A DNA stretch of 64,000 bases from contig CM037777.1 of assembly GCA_021229015.1 (NCBI GenBank), positions 27,095,002 through 27,159,001 on the forward strand, in the 5' to 3' direction. The DNA is from Solen grandis. Taxonomy: Eukaryota; Mollusca; Bivalvia; Adapedonta; Solenidae. The notes beneath the pieces are model-generated. The model was not told the origin of the DNA and did no database searches. It was given only the letters and a program-made list of their open reading frames with translations. The position numbers and the translations under genes were made by a program. Positions 9,801 to 23,039 of this stretch are shown piece after piece (positions within the stretch are counted from its first letter, which is position 1; each line of letters begins with the position of its first letter).

Positions 9801-11079
9801 GTCTGAAGCAAAACTTTAATACTATATAATGATTCTCTCTAAATTTTGAACATAAATATCTTATGAGGTGTAAGGTCTTGTTTTACTTGTTCAGAGCATA
9901 ACTTTTGACATGAAAGAAAATTGTTATAGCATGACAGAAACATGATCTTATTTGTTGAATGTAAGATTCAGTTTTGGGAATCGATATGATGAGAATTACT
10001 TGATGGCATTGATTTATTTAATTGTTCAATTCATTGTGAAAATTTATCTGCTTCCTATTGATTTAGTAAGTGGCGATACATTTATCTAAACAGTAGCGAT
10101 CCCTTTTATTTATTTTTTGTGGTAATTTTTCAGATCGCATTCTAAAACTGGATTTCACTCGCTTTCTTTCTGGTCATGCATGAGAATGAGGTTTCACAGC
10201 GGTGTGGGTTGTTATTCTATCTGATGGTATTATCATGTTACAGTTGAAACTGAGTCACTGGATTTCTCTTTTAGGCCATCCTGCAAACCAGCTTGGAATA
10301 TATTATTAATGCAGAAACACAACCAGTGGTAAAATCTATAGCATTAACAGTAGTGATTATACTTTATTCAGACAAAATATGTTTTTAGGCTTTGCTTTTC
10401 TGTTTTTTGTCTCATGAAAAAGCAATAGGGTGTTGATTTATTTTATTTTGCAGTTATTTGACGTCATAATATTATAAAATACGTCATCATTCTGTGAACA
10501 GTGCATATATCAGAAAATAATGCACGCCATACTCCTATGTTAACATAGCATATTATGTTGATTGTGTTAAAATCAAACTCTTGTCATAATTCTTCTTCTT
10601 AACTCTTTTAAATTTTTAATACTTAACATTGAACAGTTGTTTCTTTTCAAAGATTTTCCCCAATTTATATAAGAACAAACAAAAATAAGCTGATCTAATT
10701 GTTACAATCACTTTCATCCTGACTTGTGGACAATCAGATCAAACTGCCAACCACAAATAAAATAACTTTTTTTTGTCAGAAGCTGTTACAGATATAAAAT
10801 GTATTTTTAATAAATGATGAATATGGTACATTATAGCTCCATTTTAACACCCCCAGGGTGGGTGTCAGGTTTTTAGATGGGCTTGTAATGGTATGGTGAA
10901 TTTAATGAATTGTAAAAAAATAAACGCCAAACCACTGAAACTGATCAGTATCAGTGAAATCTCATTAGTGTACCAACTTTATTGTCCTAATGAATCAGAT
11001 GTTTAATTGATCAGAACAATGAAATGCTCAGATAATTTATTACATGAGAAAGGAAATCAAATTTAAGCTGCTCCAGGAT
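9801..11079. other. Non-coding AT-rich stretch
   Basis: No gene, RNA gene or repeat copy was recognised in these 1.3 kb. Confidence 0.5.
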
Positions 11080-12347
11080 GTTAACATGTTTTCTTTTGCC
11101 ATTATTTTGCACTGGAATCATCAATTTTAAGCGTGAAAAAAATATCCGTGACATTTCTTAACCAGAACAGCAACCCATCTTACGTACATGAAGATCTACT
11201 CCTGTAAAAAGAATCAAAGCGCACAGTGCGCTGAGAGACGGCGACGGGATTAACATTCTAAACCCAGCGTTTCTGAAGTTATTGAAGTAGTCACATGACG
11301 ACAAAAACTCCACCGCTGTTGCTACAGAGGTACTGTTTGTAACATAATAATCTGGAGTAAAGGTCATGAACCTTTCATTCATAAAGAGCTGCATACCTTA
11401 GTAGGTCATTCTCTTTCTCTTGTACTAGCGAATTCTATCTGTTGTTTTGTATGTGTAGAAATTGACCAGGTATTTGATTATGTAAGATACTAGAATGTTT
11501 GCCTATCTATTTCAAAGTTAAGAAATGCCCTGGGAGGAACCTAACTCGCCATCATGCAAAATATTGTGTGGACTACTTTAGGTCAATTACATACATACGG
11601 AGCACTACTTTTTCTTGTTACAGGAGTAGATCTTCATGTACGTAAGATGGGTTGCTGTTCTGGTTAAGAAATGTCACGTATATTTTTTTCACGCTTAAAA
11701 TTGATGCTTCCAGTGCAAAATAATGGCAAAAGAAAACATGTTAACAAACAGTAACACGCTAAAAGCGGTTACGGTTATGATTTAAACGCCTGTGTAACAT
11801 ATTCCACTCGTATTCGTTAGTGCAGAATCGCATTGCACGGATCCGCACTAAGCGCGGAGAGGTACAGTTAAAAATGTTGTGGAAAATATGCAAATTAGCA
11901 AGGCCTGATTTCGATTTCCAGCATAAGACGGCTAATCGCCGTCTAAAAAGTAGTGCTCCGTATGTATGTATTTGACCTAAAGTAGTCCACACAATATTTT
12001 GCATGATGGCGAGTTAGGTTCCTCCCAGGACATTTCTTAACTTTGAAATAGATAGGCAAACATTCTAGTATCTTAAATAATCAAATACCTAGTCAATTTC
12101 TACACATACAAACTAACAGATAGAATTCGCTAGCACTAGAGAAAGAGAATGACCTTCTTAGGTATGCAGCTCTTTATGAATGAAAGGTTCACGACCTTTA
12201 CTCCGGATTATTATGTTACAAACAGAACTTCTGTAGCAACAGCGGGTGGAGTTTTTGTCGTCATGTGACTGCTTCAATAACTTCAGAAACTCTGGGTTTA
12301 GAATGTTAATCCCGTCGCCGTCTCTCAGCGCATTGTGCGCTTTGATT
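11080..12347. repeat. Rearranged foldback with two interleaved inverted-repeat pairs
   Basis: Segment A (about 11080-11206) is inverted at about 11618-11745. Segment B (about 11212-11613) is inverted at about 11945-12347. The order is A-B-A'-C-B' rather than a simple A-B-B'-A' palindrome. The B arms are about 400 bp and clearly similar, and the A arms are nearly identical over 110 bp. C holds a small hairpin, AGACGGC..GCCGTCT. The B outer ends (AATCAAAGCGCACAGTGCGC) resemble the ends of repeats at 34.8, 36.1 and 48.2 kb. Short ORFs in the arms are mirror images of one another and are not genes. Confidence 0.85.
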
Positions 12348-12348
12348 A

Positions 12349-12735
12349 AGATACAGAGCCACACAAAATATTTTAACATTATAATAGTATGACATGTGAC
12401 CTTTAAGTGTGACCTTGAACTAGAACCAAGACATCCGGTAACTATGCTCTGCACATCCTCTTTGTATGCTTAACATTTCTGTCAAATAATTTCAATTTTC
12501 TTCCAGAGGTCTTAAGATACAGAGCAGACACAAAATATTCTAGCATGACATTTGACCTTTAAGTGTGACCTTGACCTTGAACCAATACATCCGAAAACTA
12601 TGCTCTGAACATCCTCTCAGTATGGTTGACATTTCTGTAAAATAATTTCAATTTCCTTCCAGTGGTTCTTTCATGAAATTGCTAATGGACAGACGACCAG
12701 TGGCATTACATAATACCCCCCTGCGGGCATAAAAA
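12349..12735 (+). repeat. Tandem pair of about 165-bp units
   Basis: AAGATACAGAGC..CACAAAATATT..GTGACCTTTAAGTGTGACC..TATGCTCTG..AATTTCAATTT is present at 12349-12510 and again at 12511-12665. The array ends with CCCCCCTGCGGGCAT, a terminus I associate with bivalve repeats. Non-coding. Confidence 0.75.
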
Positions 12736-13694
12736 AAAAAAAAATCAACAAATAAAATAAACAAAATAACAAGTTGTTTTGAGTAAACAAGGTTGACCAT
12801 TTACCAGCTTAAATCCCAGTGTAGATATTGGATAGCCTGGGTATCAATTTGAACACATCAGTAAACACTAGTAAGGTCCATTAAGACGATGAAGTAAAGC
12901 AGGATTTTTTTTACTTGGTTTTCTCAAATGAGTATCAAGTGAACCCTTAGTTTAAGGTAAAAAGAAAAATTTGAGGGTCAAAATGAATAATTTTGTGCAT
13001 CGCAGGAAACCCTGAAAAGAGGGGAAGATCATAACAAGGCATTACCATATAAAATGACTGATTTTGGTATAGCCGCAGTGCTTCACAATGTTAAGCCCGA
13101 GTATAAAAAGGTGAGTTCGCAGCTCCAACAGAATTTTCAGAGATGGATCGAGATTTTAATCCTGTTAGAACATTAGGCTATACTTGGGAGACCGATCTTT
13201 GCCATATTAATTACATGTTAATTTAAGCTTGGTTTGAGGTAATTCTGTTTTCCAAAGTAAACATTGTCAAACCAGAAATACTTCATTTACTTCTGCACCC
13301 AACTAATGTACAACAATAAACAAAAATCATTGCAATAAAAGTTGCACTTAAGCTTAATTTATCTTCATCCACTGAATTGAATAACATATGAGGAAACCAA
13401 CTCTGCCCGTTGGAATTTTATTTGTTACAATTATTCATCACCTGTCTCCTTTAAAGCTTAATTGAAGAGTCGTATCTTCAAAAATTATCTGTGCAACAAA
13501 TATGCTAGAGCCTTAGAACCACCACTTCAACTCTGTGCCATTTCCAACTGTGTCTTTTTTTCCAACCTATGACTTTTTCCTTTCAACAAAAACTTTGATG
13601 ATAGCTGTTGCTCCACTTTGAAGTCAAAATCCAAATTTAGGCTGCAATTTCATTTTCACCAACTCCTGATAAAGGCCTATATCTTGTGTATTTA
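12736..13694. other. Non-coding, nothing recognised
   Basis: AT-rich with a poly-A run at about 12731-12744. No repeat copy or exon was found. Confidence 0.5.
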
Positions 13695-13936
13695 TTAACC
13701 CTTTCCCCCATATAGACTCATTTTGACGCCCTCAATAGGTATCACATAAAGCCTGATCTGCAGAAAACCACAGTTAAACCTTACCAAATTTAATTACAAA
13801 AACCTCATTTCCAGACCACTGAGGAGCAGCGAACTGCATAAAACCTGATCAGCCTGCTAGTTACTCGCAGGCTGATCTGGTTTTATGCTGTTCGCATAGG
13901 TCTTTTCATGGTTTCCTCTATGAGGGAAAGGGTTAA
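13695..13936 (-). mobile_element. MITE-A copy 1 (inverse orientation)
   Basis: A 242-bp element with ends TTAACCCTTTCCC and GGGAAAGGGTTAA and an internal palindrome around ATCAGCCTGC..GCAGGCTGAT. It is inverse to copies at 15973, 27482, 28324 and 33622. It has no coding capacity, so any movement must use another element's transposase. The TTAA at both ends may be a target duplication, as with piggyBac-like MITEs; this is an inference. Confidence 0.88.
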
Positions 13937-14284
13937 GCAAATTATTTCAAACTTCACCAGTGTTGTCAACTTAGTATCATTACCATGACGTCAGTTAAAA
14001 CAACATCTTTCTGCTATTAATTTCTACATTATTTTAACACATACGCACCGAAGGTACTTCTGTACTTTCCAATTTTAACGACGTGCTCCAGGTAACCCAG
14101 CCTAACAGTGTCTAAACATTAATTATAGTTTTACTGTCTGTATTTTGTTATATTTGTTCTATTTGCATTATCCGTCAGAGATTAATTAATGTTTATTGAA
14201 AGTTTGAACTCAAAGCGTTACTTATTTTTGAAAAATCAACAATGTCTCAATAATTATCAAACAAGCCTCGTATAGCTTAATGGT

Positions 14285-14515
14285 TTAACCCTCTACCTCA
14301 TGAATATTCATGCACAAATTTGTGACTCGAATGTTAATTGACAGAACTGTAAGAAGTATAATTATGAAATAATGGATTTTTATTTTGCCATGCAGACTGT
14401 GTAATATCTGAGCTGTAATATTTCATAGGCAAATAGAGGAGACCCTGATCAGACAGCACTCAGAAAGAACTCTCTGATCAAGGTCTGGGCAGTATGTCAA
14501 AGTTCCAAAAACATC
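14285..14515 (+). repeat. Repeat family B copy (ATGAATATTCATG type)
   Basis: TTTAACCCTCTACCTCATGAATATTCATG begins a segment that also contains GACTGTGTAATATCTGAG and AGAGGAGACCCTGATCAG. Related copies are at about 23040-23232, 39255-39368 (inverse, partial) and 62000-62160. The start resembles MITE-A ends, but the interior differs. Confidence 0.6.
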
Positions 14516-14901
14516 TTTTTGAGGTAAAAGGATAAGCAGTGTTCAGGGTATAAATCCCCTTCAGTTATAGTTCAGTTTTTATATTAAATGCACCCATTTT
14601 CTACTATATCAGTGAGACTGTCTCAGATAATTGCTGACTCATGATTACAAGTATAGTAAGCTTCTATTGTATTTCTCTTTAACTCTCAGGGGAACATAGA
14701 TGGTACCTTAGAATATACTTGTCTGTATCACATTCAGTGATAATCTGTTTTGATTGTATATTATGAACAAAAATCAATTAGAGATGGTTTGTTGCTCCTG
14801 CAGGAATTATGTATTGCTTTTTTGTCCATTGCTCTCAGATTTATTTTGTTGTCCTCAATTCACAAAGAACAGTTGAGCTATAATAGGTGACATGTGTATT
14901 G

Positions 14902-15112
14902 ACTAGTTGTGTTGTGGTCCAATGGTAACGCATCCAATTACAGATCTGGAGGTTGTTGGTTCAAACCCCGTTGGAGGCAAGAATTCTTCATGACCTTCCT
15001 GGGTGCAAAGTACTGGTTCAACCAAGGAACAGTCGGGAGGGATTAGTATAAGTTGTAAGAACTTCTTTCCCAATCGACATGAAATAAATAAGTGTAAACA
15101 AACTAGTTGTGT
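14902..15112 (+). mobile_element. tRNA-derived SINE-1 with 11-bp target duplication
   Basis: The body, about 14913-15101, starts with a tRNA-like head (GTGGTCCAATGGTAACGC, B-box GGTTCAAACCC). It continues with GCAAAGTACTGG and ends TTTCCCAATCGAC..AATAAATAAG. ACTAGTTGTGT at 14902-14912 is repeated at 15102-15112, a clean target-site duplication. Related copies or parts are at 19690, 26330, 31815, 37936 and 56170. Confidence 0.85.
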
Positions 15113-15972
15113 CTTGCTCCATTCTGCTTTATACATAATTTATCATATCATATTGTTTAGTTAAAGGGGTATTTATTACCTTTAGGGGTGTTTTTAGTTT
15201 ATAATTATATATTTCATTTTTTTTTTTTTTTTTCATTTCTTTTTTTAAATATTAGAAAATACTGTAAAGATTACAGAATGTAACACTTAAAGATTCATTT
15301 TACCAGACTGACAATATAAAATATTCATAAAAAAATAAGATCATATTGTACTTCCCCCATTCCTGGACTTTTTCCCCATATATAATGTTTTTTTCCTATA
15401 TATGTTTTCTGATACTAAAAATATATTTTTTATAAAATATTTAAATCCCATAAGTGACACAGGGAACCGATCACCCATTAGTTATGCTGGTACCCTAGTG
15501 AAAGCCAAAGCGCAGTTATAATGGAAGGCGTATAGCTCCCTGCATTGACAATACGAGCACGCTATCAATAATTCATACTCCGAGCATCCCACTAGAGTTT
15601 AGCCAGTGATCGAAGCATGAATGCCGATACTTTTTGTGAGGCGGGAAAAGCCTGAATGCAATAAAGCCATAGCGGAGTTGAACAATTTTTTTATGGATTG
15701 ATCACAGTGTGACAAACAAGCAGTGTTTGTTATTGGTGATTTATTTGTCATTTAATATTGGAGTTAATTGTTATCAGTGTGATAACGGAAGCCTGTATTT
15801 GGTGTTTTTTGATTATTTGAATTGAAGAGACAAAGTTGTTGCATTGGATTTCTGAAACTTCAAAATATTTTGGAAATTACTATAATAATCAGATTTCAGT
15901 AAGTATTCCTTTTTTATAATATTTCTTTTTTAACATAGTTGCATTTTTAGATTCTCTGTATAATTTTCAGTA
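15113..15972. other. Non-coding, nothing recognised
   Basis: Contains a poly-T run near 15217-15234 and AT-rich sequence. No exon or repeat copy was recognised. Confidence 0.5.
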
Positions 15973-16214
15973 TTAACCCTTTTCCGCATAGAGGAAACCA
16001 TGAAAAGACCTATGCGAACAACATAAAACCAGATCAGCCTGCGAGTAACTCACAGGCTGATCAGGTTTTATGCTGTTCGCTGCTCCTCAGTCATCTTGAA
16101 ATGAGGACTTTATAATTAAATTTGGTAAGGTTTAACTGTGGTTTTCTGCAGATCAGGCTTTATGTGATACCTATTGAGTGCGTCAAAATGAGTCTATATG
16201 AGGGAAAGGGTTAA
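15973..16214 (+). mobile_element. MITE-A copy 2
   Basis: A TTAACCCTTTTCC start and GGGAAAGGGTTAA end, with the internal GATCAGCCTGCGAGTAACTC palindrome and the distal TTTTCTGCAGATCAGGC motif. It is 242 bp, as in copy 1. Confidence 0.88.
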
Positions 16215-16865
16215 AATAGTGGGATCATAGTATTGTAAAAGTGAAGATATCTAACTCCTGCAGCTTGGAGATAGGATTATTATACTGTGACAAAGTGTAT
16301 CTATTCATTAATAATTAAATTCTTAAGTTAGCGAATCAACGTCAGAAAGTTTAATTTGAATTTGGTGGATTTTTTAACTGTGTTTTATTAGTTTGATCCT
16401 CAATGAGTATTTCAACAGTTTCTTTGTAATTTGTTGAATTTTGACATTGTGTTTCATAGAGGTCTTATATTCATGTTCATTTTATAGACCTCCAATTTTC
16501 TTGAAAATGAAACCATGCACCCATAGAATTGTATGTCATACATAATATTTCATATTTAATATCATTTTTCAGTTTTTTTCTTTATCAAGAGGATGAAACT
16601 GTTTCAAAGGATTCTAGGGCTTGTTTCACTAAACTTTTTCCGAAAAAAATTGTCGTAGATGCAAATTCACAGACTGGTGTAAAAAGTTTTATTCCGGTGA
16701 TTTTTTCCCTCACAAAATGTTATGTGTCTGTATAATGCAGTGAAGTGGGGCACATTTCTTTTTTTTCACGGAGCAAAAAAGAATTAGTAGACACATTGCA
16801 GGCCAACGGACTTCCACTTAGATCAAATTTGTTCTAACAAAGTTTAGACAAATAGGCCTCAGTAC
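16215..16865. other. Non-coding, nothing recognised
   Basis: AT-rich. The short ORF at 16529-16735 is lysine/phenylalanine-rich without a motif and has no splice context. Confidence 0.5.
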
Positions 16866-16867
16866 TT

Positions 16868-17069
16868 AAACTCTTACAATGCTTTGAGCACTTGTGACTG
16901 CCATTGCAACTTGTGCAGACCAAGATCAGCCTGCACATTCTGATCATGGTCTGCACTTTTCACTGTTCACACAATAAATTTTCAGCAAGCACCCCCATAA
17001 AAAATAAATGGTACAGTCCAAAGTGAGGGAAGGACAAGTCCAGTTTAGAAATTTAGCATTGTTAGTGTT
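16868..17069 (+). repeat. Repeat family C copy 1 (TTACAATGCT type)
   Basis: CTTACAATGCT..GAGCACTTGTGACTGCC, CAGACCAAGATCAGCCTGCA and a GCATTGTTAGTG-like end match segments at 38515-38660 and 39897-40056. Ends complementary to each other (TTACAATGCT/AGCATTGTAAG) show best in the third copy, which supports a MITE. Confidence 0.7.
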
Positions 17070-17479
17070 AATTCAGAATATGTCTGACAAGGTACATTGT
17101 CCTTATCGATACTAAGACATTGAATAATTTCAAAGATGGAAATGAAATGTTGAAGCATATAGTTAGGTCCTGCTTTAAGACCACATTCACGACTGAGATG
17201 AACTGGTCTTATTAGCAAGTTGATCTTACAATATGTTAGTCTAACCTTTGTATATGCAATATAGCAAATCAAAGGGTCTTAGAAAAAATGCTCTTAATAA
17301 CAAACCAGGTGTCGTAAGGTGGAGAACTCTGATAATAATTGTGTTCTCTTGATAATTGCTGTGAGCAAAGATTTTTTTTTTCTTTGCTAAAAATAAAATG
17401 AAAAGAACAAAATGAGATTTTTTTATATTTTGAATGACTTCATGATCTTGTAATGGTTTAAGTTAATTAATTTCTTATT

Positions 17480-18290
17480 TATAGCAGCTTGTTCATCGAT
17501 GGTCATTGACTACAATAAAATTTTGATTTGAAAATATATGTATTATGCCAATAGCCATCTACAGACACATGGTCACCTTTTGTGATCGTAAGTAAAACAA
17601 ATAACTGGTGTTGTGCTCACACATGAGTCTCCTACTGGTGAGGTGCATAATTTTTCCATTACCATAGCAACCAGAATTTTGTCTGAGAAAAAAACAACAA
17701 ATATTATGCCAGAATCTCCATACTGCCATCTATTCAAATACAAGTTACATAATATTATCTTAAACGGTTTTTGATCTATCAAAAGATCTGGATTTCCGGA
17801 CAGAAAGACAGATGGACGGAGAGCAAACCTATAGTCCCCTTTGGTGTTAACACCGGTAGGGGACTAAAAATGGGTTGTTTTCCCATCACAGACAAAAATG
17901 TTACAGACGGTATTGAAACTATATTTAGAATTATAAAAACTATATTAAGATTGTCTTCAACTGGCTAATCACATTTTCTTTTCACGTGTGCGCTAACTTC
18001 ATAGGCTGAGCTTATGAAATCACCACCCTGAACTTGGGAAGACCAATTTTGTAGAACTGCAGGTTGCTCCTTCAGGGATTCTATATTCTATACTATTATA
18101 TAATAATAACCAAATTCGCTGACGCTGCTTTTACTGAAATAGTGTTTTCAGTAATGTGACCTAATCTTGCAGAATATGTTTTTCAGGAAACAAAGACTTT
18201 ACCAACATTAACAAGAGAGAGTATTTTTTATTTTTTTTTTTTTTTTTTTTTTTCAATTTCTACTGAACATCTTTGAACAAGCTGCTTTAA
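17480..18290 (+). repeat. Dispersed repeat R1, copy 2, with an internal insertion
   Basis: It matches copy 1 at 7880-8490 from the GGTCATTGACTA start through to GAACAAGCTGCTTTAAA. About 290 bp at 17577-17870 are absent from copies 1 and 3. A poly-T run lies at 18231-18254. Confidence 0.65.
17577..17870 (+). repeat. Insertion within R1 copy 2
   Basis: This block interrupts the alignment of R1 copies after CATGGTCACC. Its 3' part has GACAGAAAGACAGATGGACG and a closing hairpin, AGTCCCC..GGGGACT. No exact target duplication could be delimited by eye. Confidence 0.5.
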
Positions 18291-19689
18291 AGCAGATAAA
18301 AAAATTTGGCATAAACCATTCTTCTATAATTTTTGGTCCACATGATGTCAACACTGTTTACATGTTTATACATCACATTGTCATCTGAAATAAAATAAAA
18401 AATGACAAATTAAGTACGATAAAGTAGAAAGACATTTGAAAGAGTGACAAAAATATAAACACAGTTGACAGTACTATCCTAGGAGTGTAATAAGTTAACA
18501 TTAATTATACCAGGGCCTAACAAAAGTAGGGGCTATATAGAAAACATGGTCATTACGTCTCATAAAGTCCTGTCCTGTCCTACACTCACACAAAGACAAG
18601 ATTTGATACTGGGGTATTGATCACCTTCAGTGATAGTTCTAGTTGATTTCAGTTTTGTAACATTTTTTAAAGTATTTGATTGAGAAACGGTGATATTTTG
18701 TTATAGATTATACTGTATATATTCCTATGAAATGTTCAGAGTATTCTACTTTAAATAGAAATAATTTACAAACAAAAAACAGCTAAGTTAAAAAAAACAA
18801 CTACTACATCAACTATATCAAAGATCTGTACTAATTTTCCGGAAATCAATAATTTAAATACTTTGAGAAAATCTTCTGAAACAGTCTCAAAGAAAAGAAA
18901 CATCTATTTTCACAAATGATTTAAGTACACTGTCTACACATATACCCTTATAAATCATAATTCCATCACAATTCTAGGATGGTAAATCAGAAATACCTGT
19001 TTTCACTCTTTTTTTTCTCTTTTTTTTTTCTCAGATGAAAAATTAACTTTAAGATGCAATGTGAATCTGCTTTCACTAGGCATCAGTTTATTTTTCTAAA
19101 CATTGTGTATTCAAGGGATGTAGAGTTGAGAAAAGATGTAGGAGGTTTCTCGTTAAATATATAGCACACATTTGTACATAGGGGACATTTGTTGGTAATT
19201 GTAGAAGATGTAATTTTATTTCATTGAGTGAACTTTGAAATTTGTATTCTCACAAGTGGCATAGCCATGAGTGTGAAAACTAATGTTTTCCAAGTTTACC
19301 AGATGAAATTAATTATTGCATCCTCCACAAAAAAAAAGAAAAAAAAGAAAATCATTTTTTGTTGGAGAGCAAAAAAAATCTTTTCATTTTTTGTTGGAGA
19401 GCCTGAAATTGTATCTTTATTATTTCAGCTTATTAAGCAGTAATCCATATATAATATGAATATGAATTTTTTTTTTAAACATTAGATATTTTAAATTTCA
19501 ATACATGATGCTGGGGAGGAAAATGTAACTGAAAGATTCCTCAGTGTTATTACTTTTTTAATGGTGGAAAGTTAATTGACCCTCACTTCAAGAAGACTCC
19601 AGCTGGGGCCATTAGGTATCATGCATTCATGTTTCATCTCGTTCAACAAAAGTTCCATATTTTTTCATGTAAATGTTTTAGTCAATGTA
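18291..19689. other. Non-coding with a small tandem duplication
   Basis: No gene was seen. ATTTTTTGTTGGAGAGC occurs twice (about 19355 and 19385), giving a tandem unit of about 35 bp. Otherwise AT-rich. Confidence 0.5.
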
Positions 19690-19830
19690 GGTGTAGTGGT
19701 TTGAACTCCTTTTGGGGCAAGGAATTTTCATGACCTTTCCAGGCCCAAAGTACTGGTCCAACCTAGGAAATGTCAAGAGAGATCATTATAAGATCGCTGA
19801 ACTAATTAAGTCTTGTTCCCTAAAAATTAT
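19690..19830 (+). repeat. SINE-1 remnant
   Basis: TGGTTTGAACTCCTTTTGGGG, CATGACCTTTCCAGG and CAAAGTACTGGTCCAACC align with the SINE-1 body at 14913-15101. The 3' end is decayed and an ORF over it is accidental. Confidence 0.65.
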
Positions 19831-20283
19831 ACTGGTTCCCCGAAATTCATATTATTTTAATGTAACATTTATGATGAGGACAATATCATTTGATTACTGT
19901 TATTATAATGAAGACGCTTTAACTTTTTTTTGAAGTGAAATTGTCTTTGCATGCTTATTTCATAGTTTTGAACAAATACAATCTTGAAGTATAACATGCA
20001 AAGCTTTTTTAATAGCATATTAACGTTCAAATTTTCAATAAACAGAAAACATTCTTAAAACAAATAAAAAACAAGCTGAATGTTGAGTAGCATTATATTT
20101 AATGTTACCTAATATGAATTGAAAACACATAATTCAAATAATGTATTAGTCAACAAAAATGTAAGAAGAAATCAAATGTTGCAAATTAAAACAAAAGATA
20201 GTAAATTAAATAGCATTATGAGTGAACTGGCGGATTATCCCTTCAATACTCTTTTAACAAAATTAATGTTACTAATTTTAAGC

Positions 20284-20650
20284 ACCGGTGCAATAGCTCA
20301 ATGATAGAGTGTCTGCTTTGCGTTCAGGAGGTCTGGGGTTCAAATCCCAACTGAAACACTTCCTCCGGTGACCACGTCAAACCAAAGATGTATAAAATTG
20401 GTACCAGATGCACCCTTGCCTGGCACTCGGCAAAATGGGATTGCTATGGGAGCCCTCAGTACTGGTTCTACCCAGGAACTTGTCTCCCATGTATCAGTGC
20501 TATACACCAGGCACGTAAGAGAACCAAGGGGTCTATTCGCAAAATGAGCTAGGATATCGTACCTGGACTCTCTTGTATCCAACCACTGTCCCTTCTGATG
20601 CTGTCTCAACAAGAACAGGACCCACATGTGGTAAATCCTTGACCACAAGG
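20284..20650 (+). mobile_element. tRNA-derived SINE (second type)
   Basis: The head GCAATAGCTCAATGATAGAG is an A-box/D-arm and GGGGTTCAAATCCC a B-box. The anticodon-arm region GCTTTGCGTTCAGGAGG is tRNA-like but the acceptor ends do not pair. The body includes CAGTACTGGTTCTACCCAGG, ACCAGGCACGTAAGAG and a GGTCTAAGATATGG 3' part. A minus-strand ORF over it is accidental. The 3' limit is approximate. Confidence 0.7.
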
Positions 20651-23039
20651 TCTAAGATATGGTCATAATAATCAGAAAATGATTGCTAACCATTACATTA
20701 ACAAGAAGAAGAAAGTACTGTATTATGCACTACTTGGAAAAGTAACTTCTTAAATATCAAGTACAACTTTCTCTTATTGGTTTGTGTTTTGAAACTGAAT
20801 TAAAATGTGTTTAATTGCTTCCAAGATATTAAGTCATAACAACATTAATTGCTTGTTCTGCAAAAATGTTGAAATTCTATTAGAAGTTCAAATAAGCTTC
20901 TATTTATAAAACTTATGAAAAAGTTTGATTGACTAGTCACTTTGGAATTACATTTGTCAGAGAAATTTATAATGAAAATGTTGTGAATAGTTAAAACAGT
21001 TTAAGAACAAAATTGAATTCTGGAATTCAGAAAAAGGAAACATTTTTTTTTGTCTTTGTTTTTAAACAGAGTATCTTGTGCTCTTAAACAGTTTTATGAT
21101 CTCCAGTTTATCTAAGGATGTGGTATTAAGATCAAAGGATGTCTTTTATCTGTTTCTCGGTCTCTAGATATTGCACAAATTCATTACTTAAGCAATATTG
21201 ATCAAACTTGGAGACTGTCACTTATAATGTGTGCTAAATTTTGTAATTTATATCAGATATGAAAGTTAGAAATATAATGAAGGTAAAATATTTGTTGAAA
21301 CATTTCTAAAATGTATTGGTAAATTTCAGTAGGTGCCTGTTTGTTGTTGTTGTTGTTTTGTTTGTTTTTGTTGTTGTTGTTGTTGTTTTACATACTTTAA
21401 ATTTTAGCTTGAGCTAAAAGAAAAAAAAAAAGTTCCGTTTCTGGTTTTCTGCAAATAAAAAAGAGGATCAGTAAGGATTTTTTTTTTTTTTTTTAATATG
21501 CAACGAAAGTAAAAAAGGGGAAATATTTTTTTTTCTCATTAAGGGTCATTACTCTTAGGTCCATTTTCACCAAATTTATCTCCCCCTTTATAGCAAAAAA
21601 CCCAAACAGACAAGTATTGGCATCTTCATGTGGTGCTCATGTAAACTTTTTTCTATCATTCCCTATCACTGTCTTTATAAAGAAGTACAATTATATTAAT
21701 ATGTCCAAATTGCAATTAACATGATGCCAAAACAGATGTTACTATTAAAAACAAGATTCACATTTGCATTTGTTTGTCAGAGGTTTGTGCAGCTTTTCAC
21801 TGGTTAAACCTATATGCCTATTCATTTCGGGGCATTTTGGTGTCATGTCAGTTCCTTCCAGGATGAGGAATATCATTTTTCATTCTGTGCTAAATGATTA
21901 AATAAAGTCAGTGAGATGAAATCCATATCATCCACAATATAAGTCATAGAGGTCTGCTGGAACTACTGTTTTTACTTATAAAGGTTATGGATATGTAGCA
22001 TTTACTGGTTGCTTCCCTTTGCTTTTTCACAAAATATTTCCATTCTTTCATCAGCAGATAACATAAAAAAAACAAAACAAAAAAACTTTGTTATGCACTT
22101 TTGAAAATATTAAAATTGTATCACTACTCGAAAAGATATATTTCATGTCCACACAAAACAAACAATTAACTTATATATTGGGATATGTCCTTTATATAAT
22201 CATTATGAGACATGTATACAGAGGTCCTCACTTATGTTCCTCTAAGGTGAGCAAAATAGTACCATCTTAGCTCTCTCGTTTCCTTTGATTTAATTTGACT
22301 TTGATGTAATAATTATAATGCATCTTTTGCTCCCCACTCAACAGCTGAGACATTATAGTATTACCCCTGTCAGTCCTTACATCTCTCCAAAATATCATTT
22401 CTTCAGCATGACTGGAAATAATTTGAGCTGCTGATGTATAAGGGTAAGACTAAAGTGACAGATTGAGTGTCCGTTTTGCTTCCCTTCCTGCATTTTGTGA
22501 CAGAGTTTGATTTTGACAGCTCTTTCCCTTAGACATTCTGCAGTAATATTGATTGCTGGTGGCTCATTATTGTGTTTATTTAAATGTGTGTTTCAACCTG
22601 TATGTATACTCAGGGTTGTTGACTGTTGAACAGAAAGGGTAGACATGTGCTTAATTGCTCAAATAAAAATGGACAAATATCAAATTATTTTCAAATGATG
22701 TTTAAAACCTTGGTTACTTAAGTTTTACATTACTTACATCTAGGCTTTTTATGGTTGATTATACTGCAAGCAATGAAATGATTAAATGAGTATACAAGGC
22801 ACGGTGATAGTTTATATGAACATTTCATGAACTAAATCTATTGGCAAATATTCAGAATATCCAAATGATTTTGCATATTTCCAACTTTGAGTGCAGGGTG
22901 TCAAGACAAAGGGAGATATTACAAACTTGTAAATAATATTGAATCAAAATGTAAAATCTGATCTGTAAAATCTGATCGTCAATTTTCTCTAATCTTTAGA
23001 TCTTCAGAATAGATTGTTGCTAAGCTATTCATCACTCAA
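20651..23039. other. Non-coding stretch with simple repeats
   Basis: No gene was recognised over 2.4 kb. It contains a (GTT)n-like tract at about 21340-21388 and poly-T at about 21478-21494. No match to the window's repeat families was seen. Confidence 0.5.
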
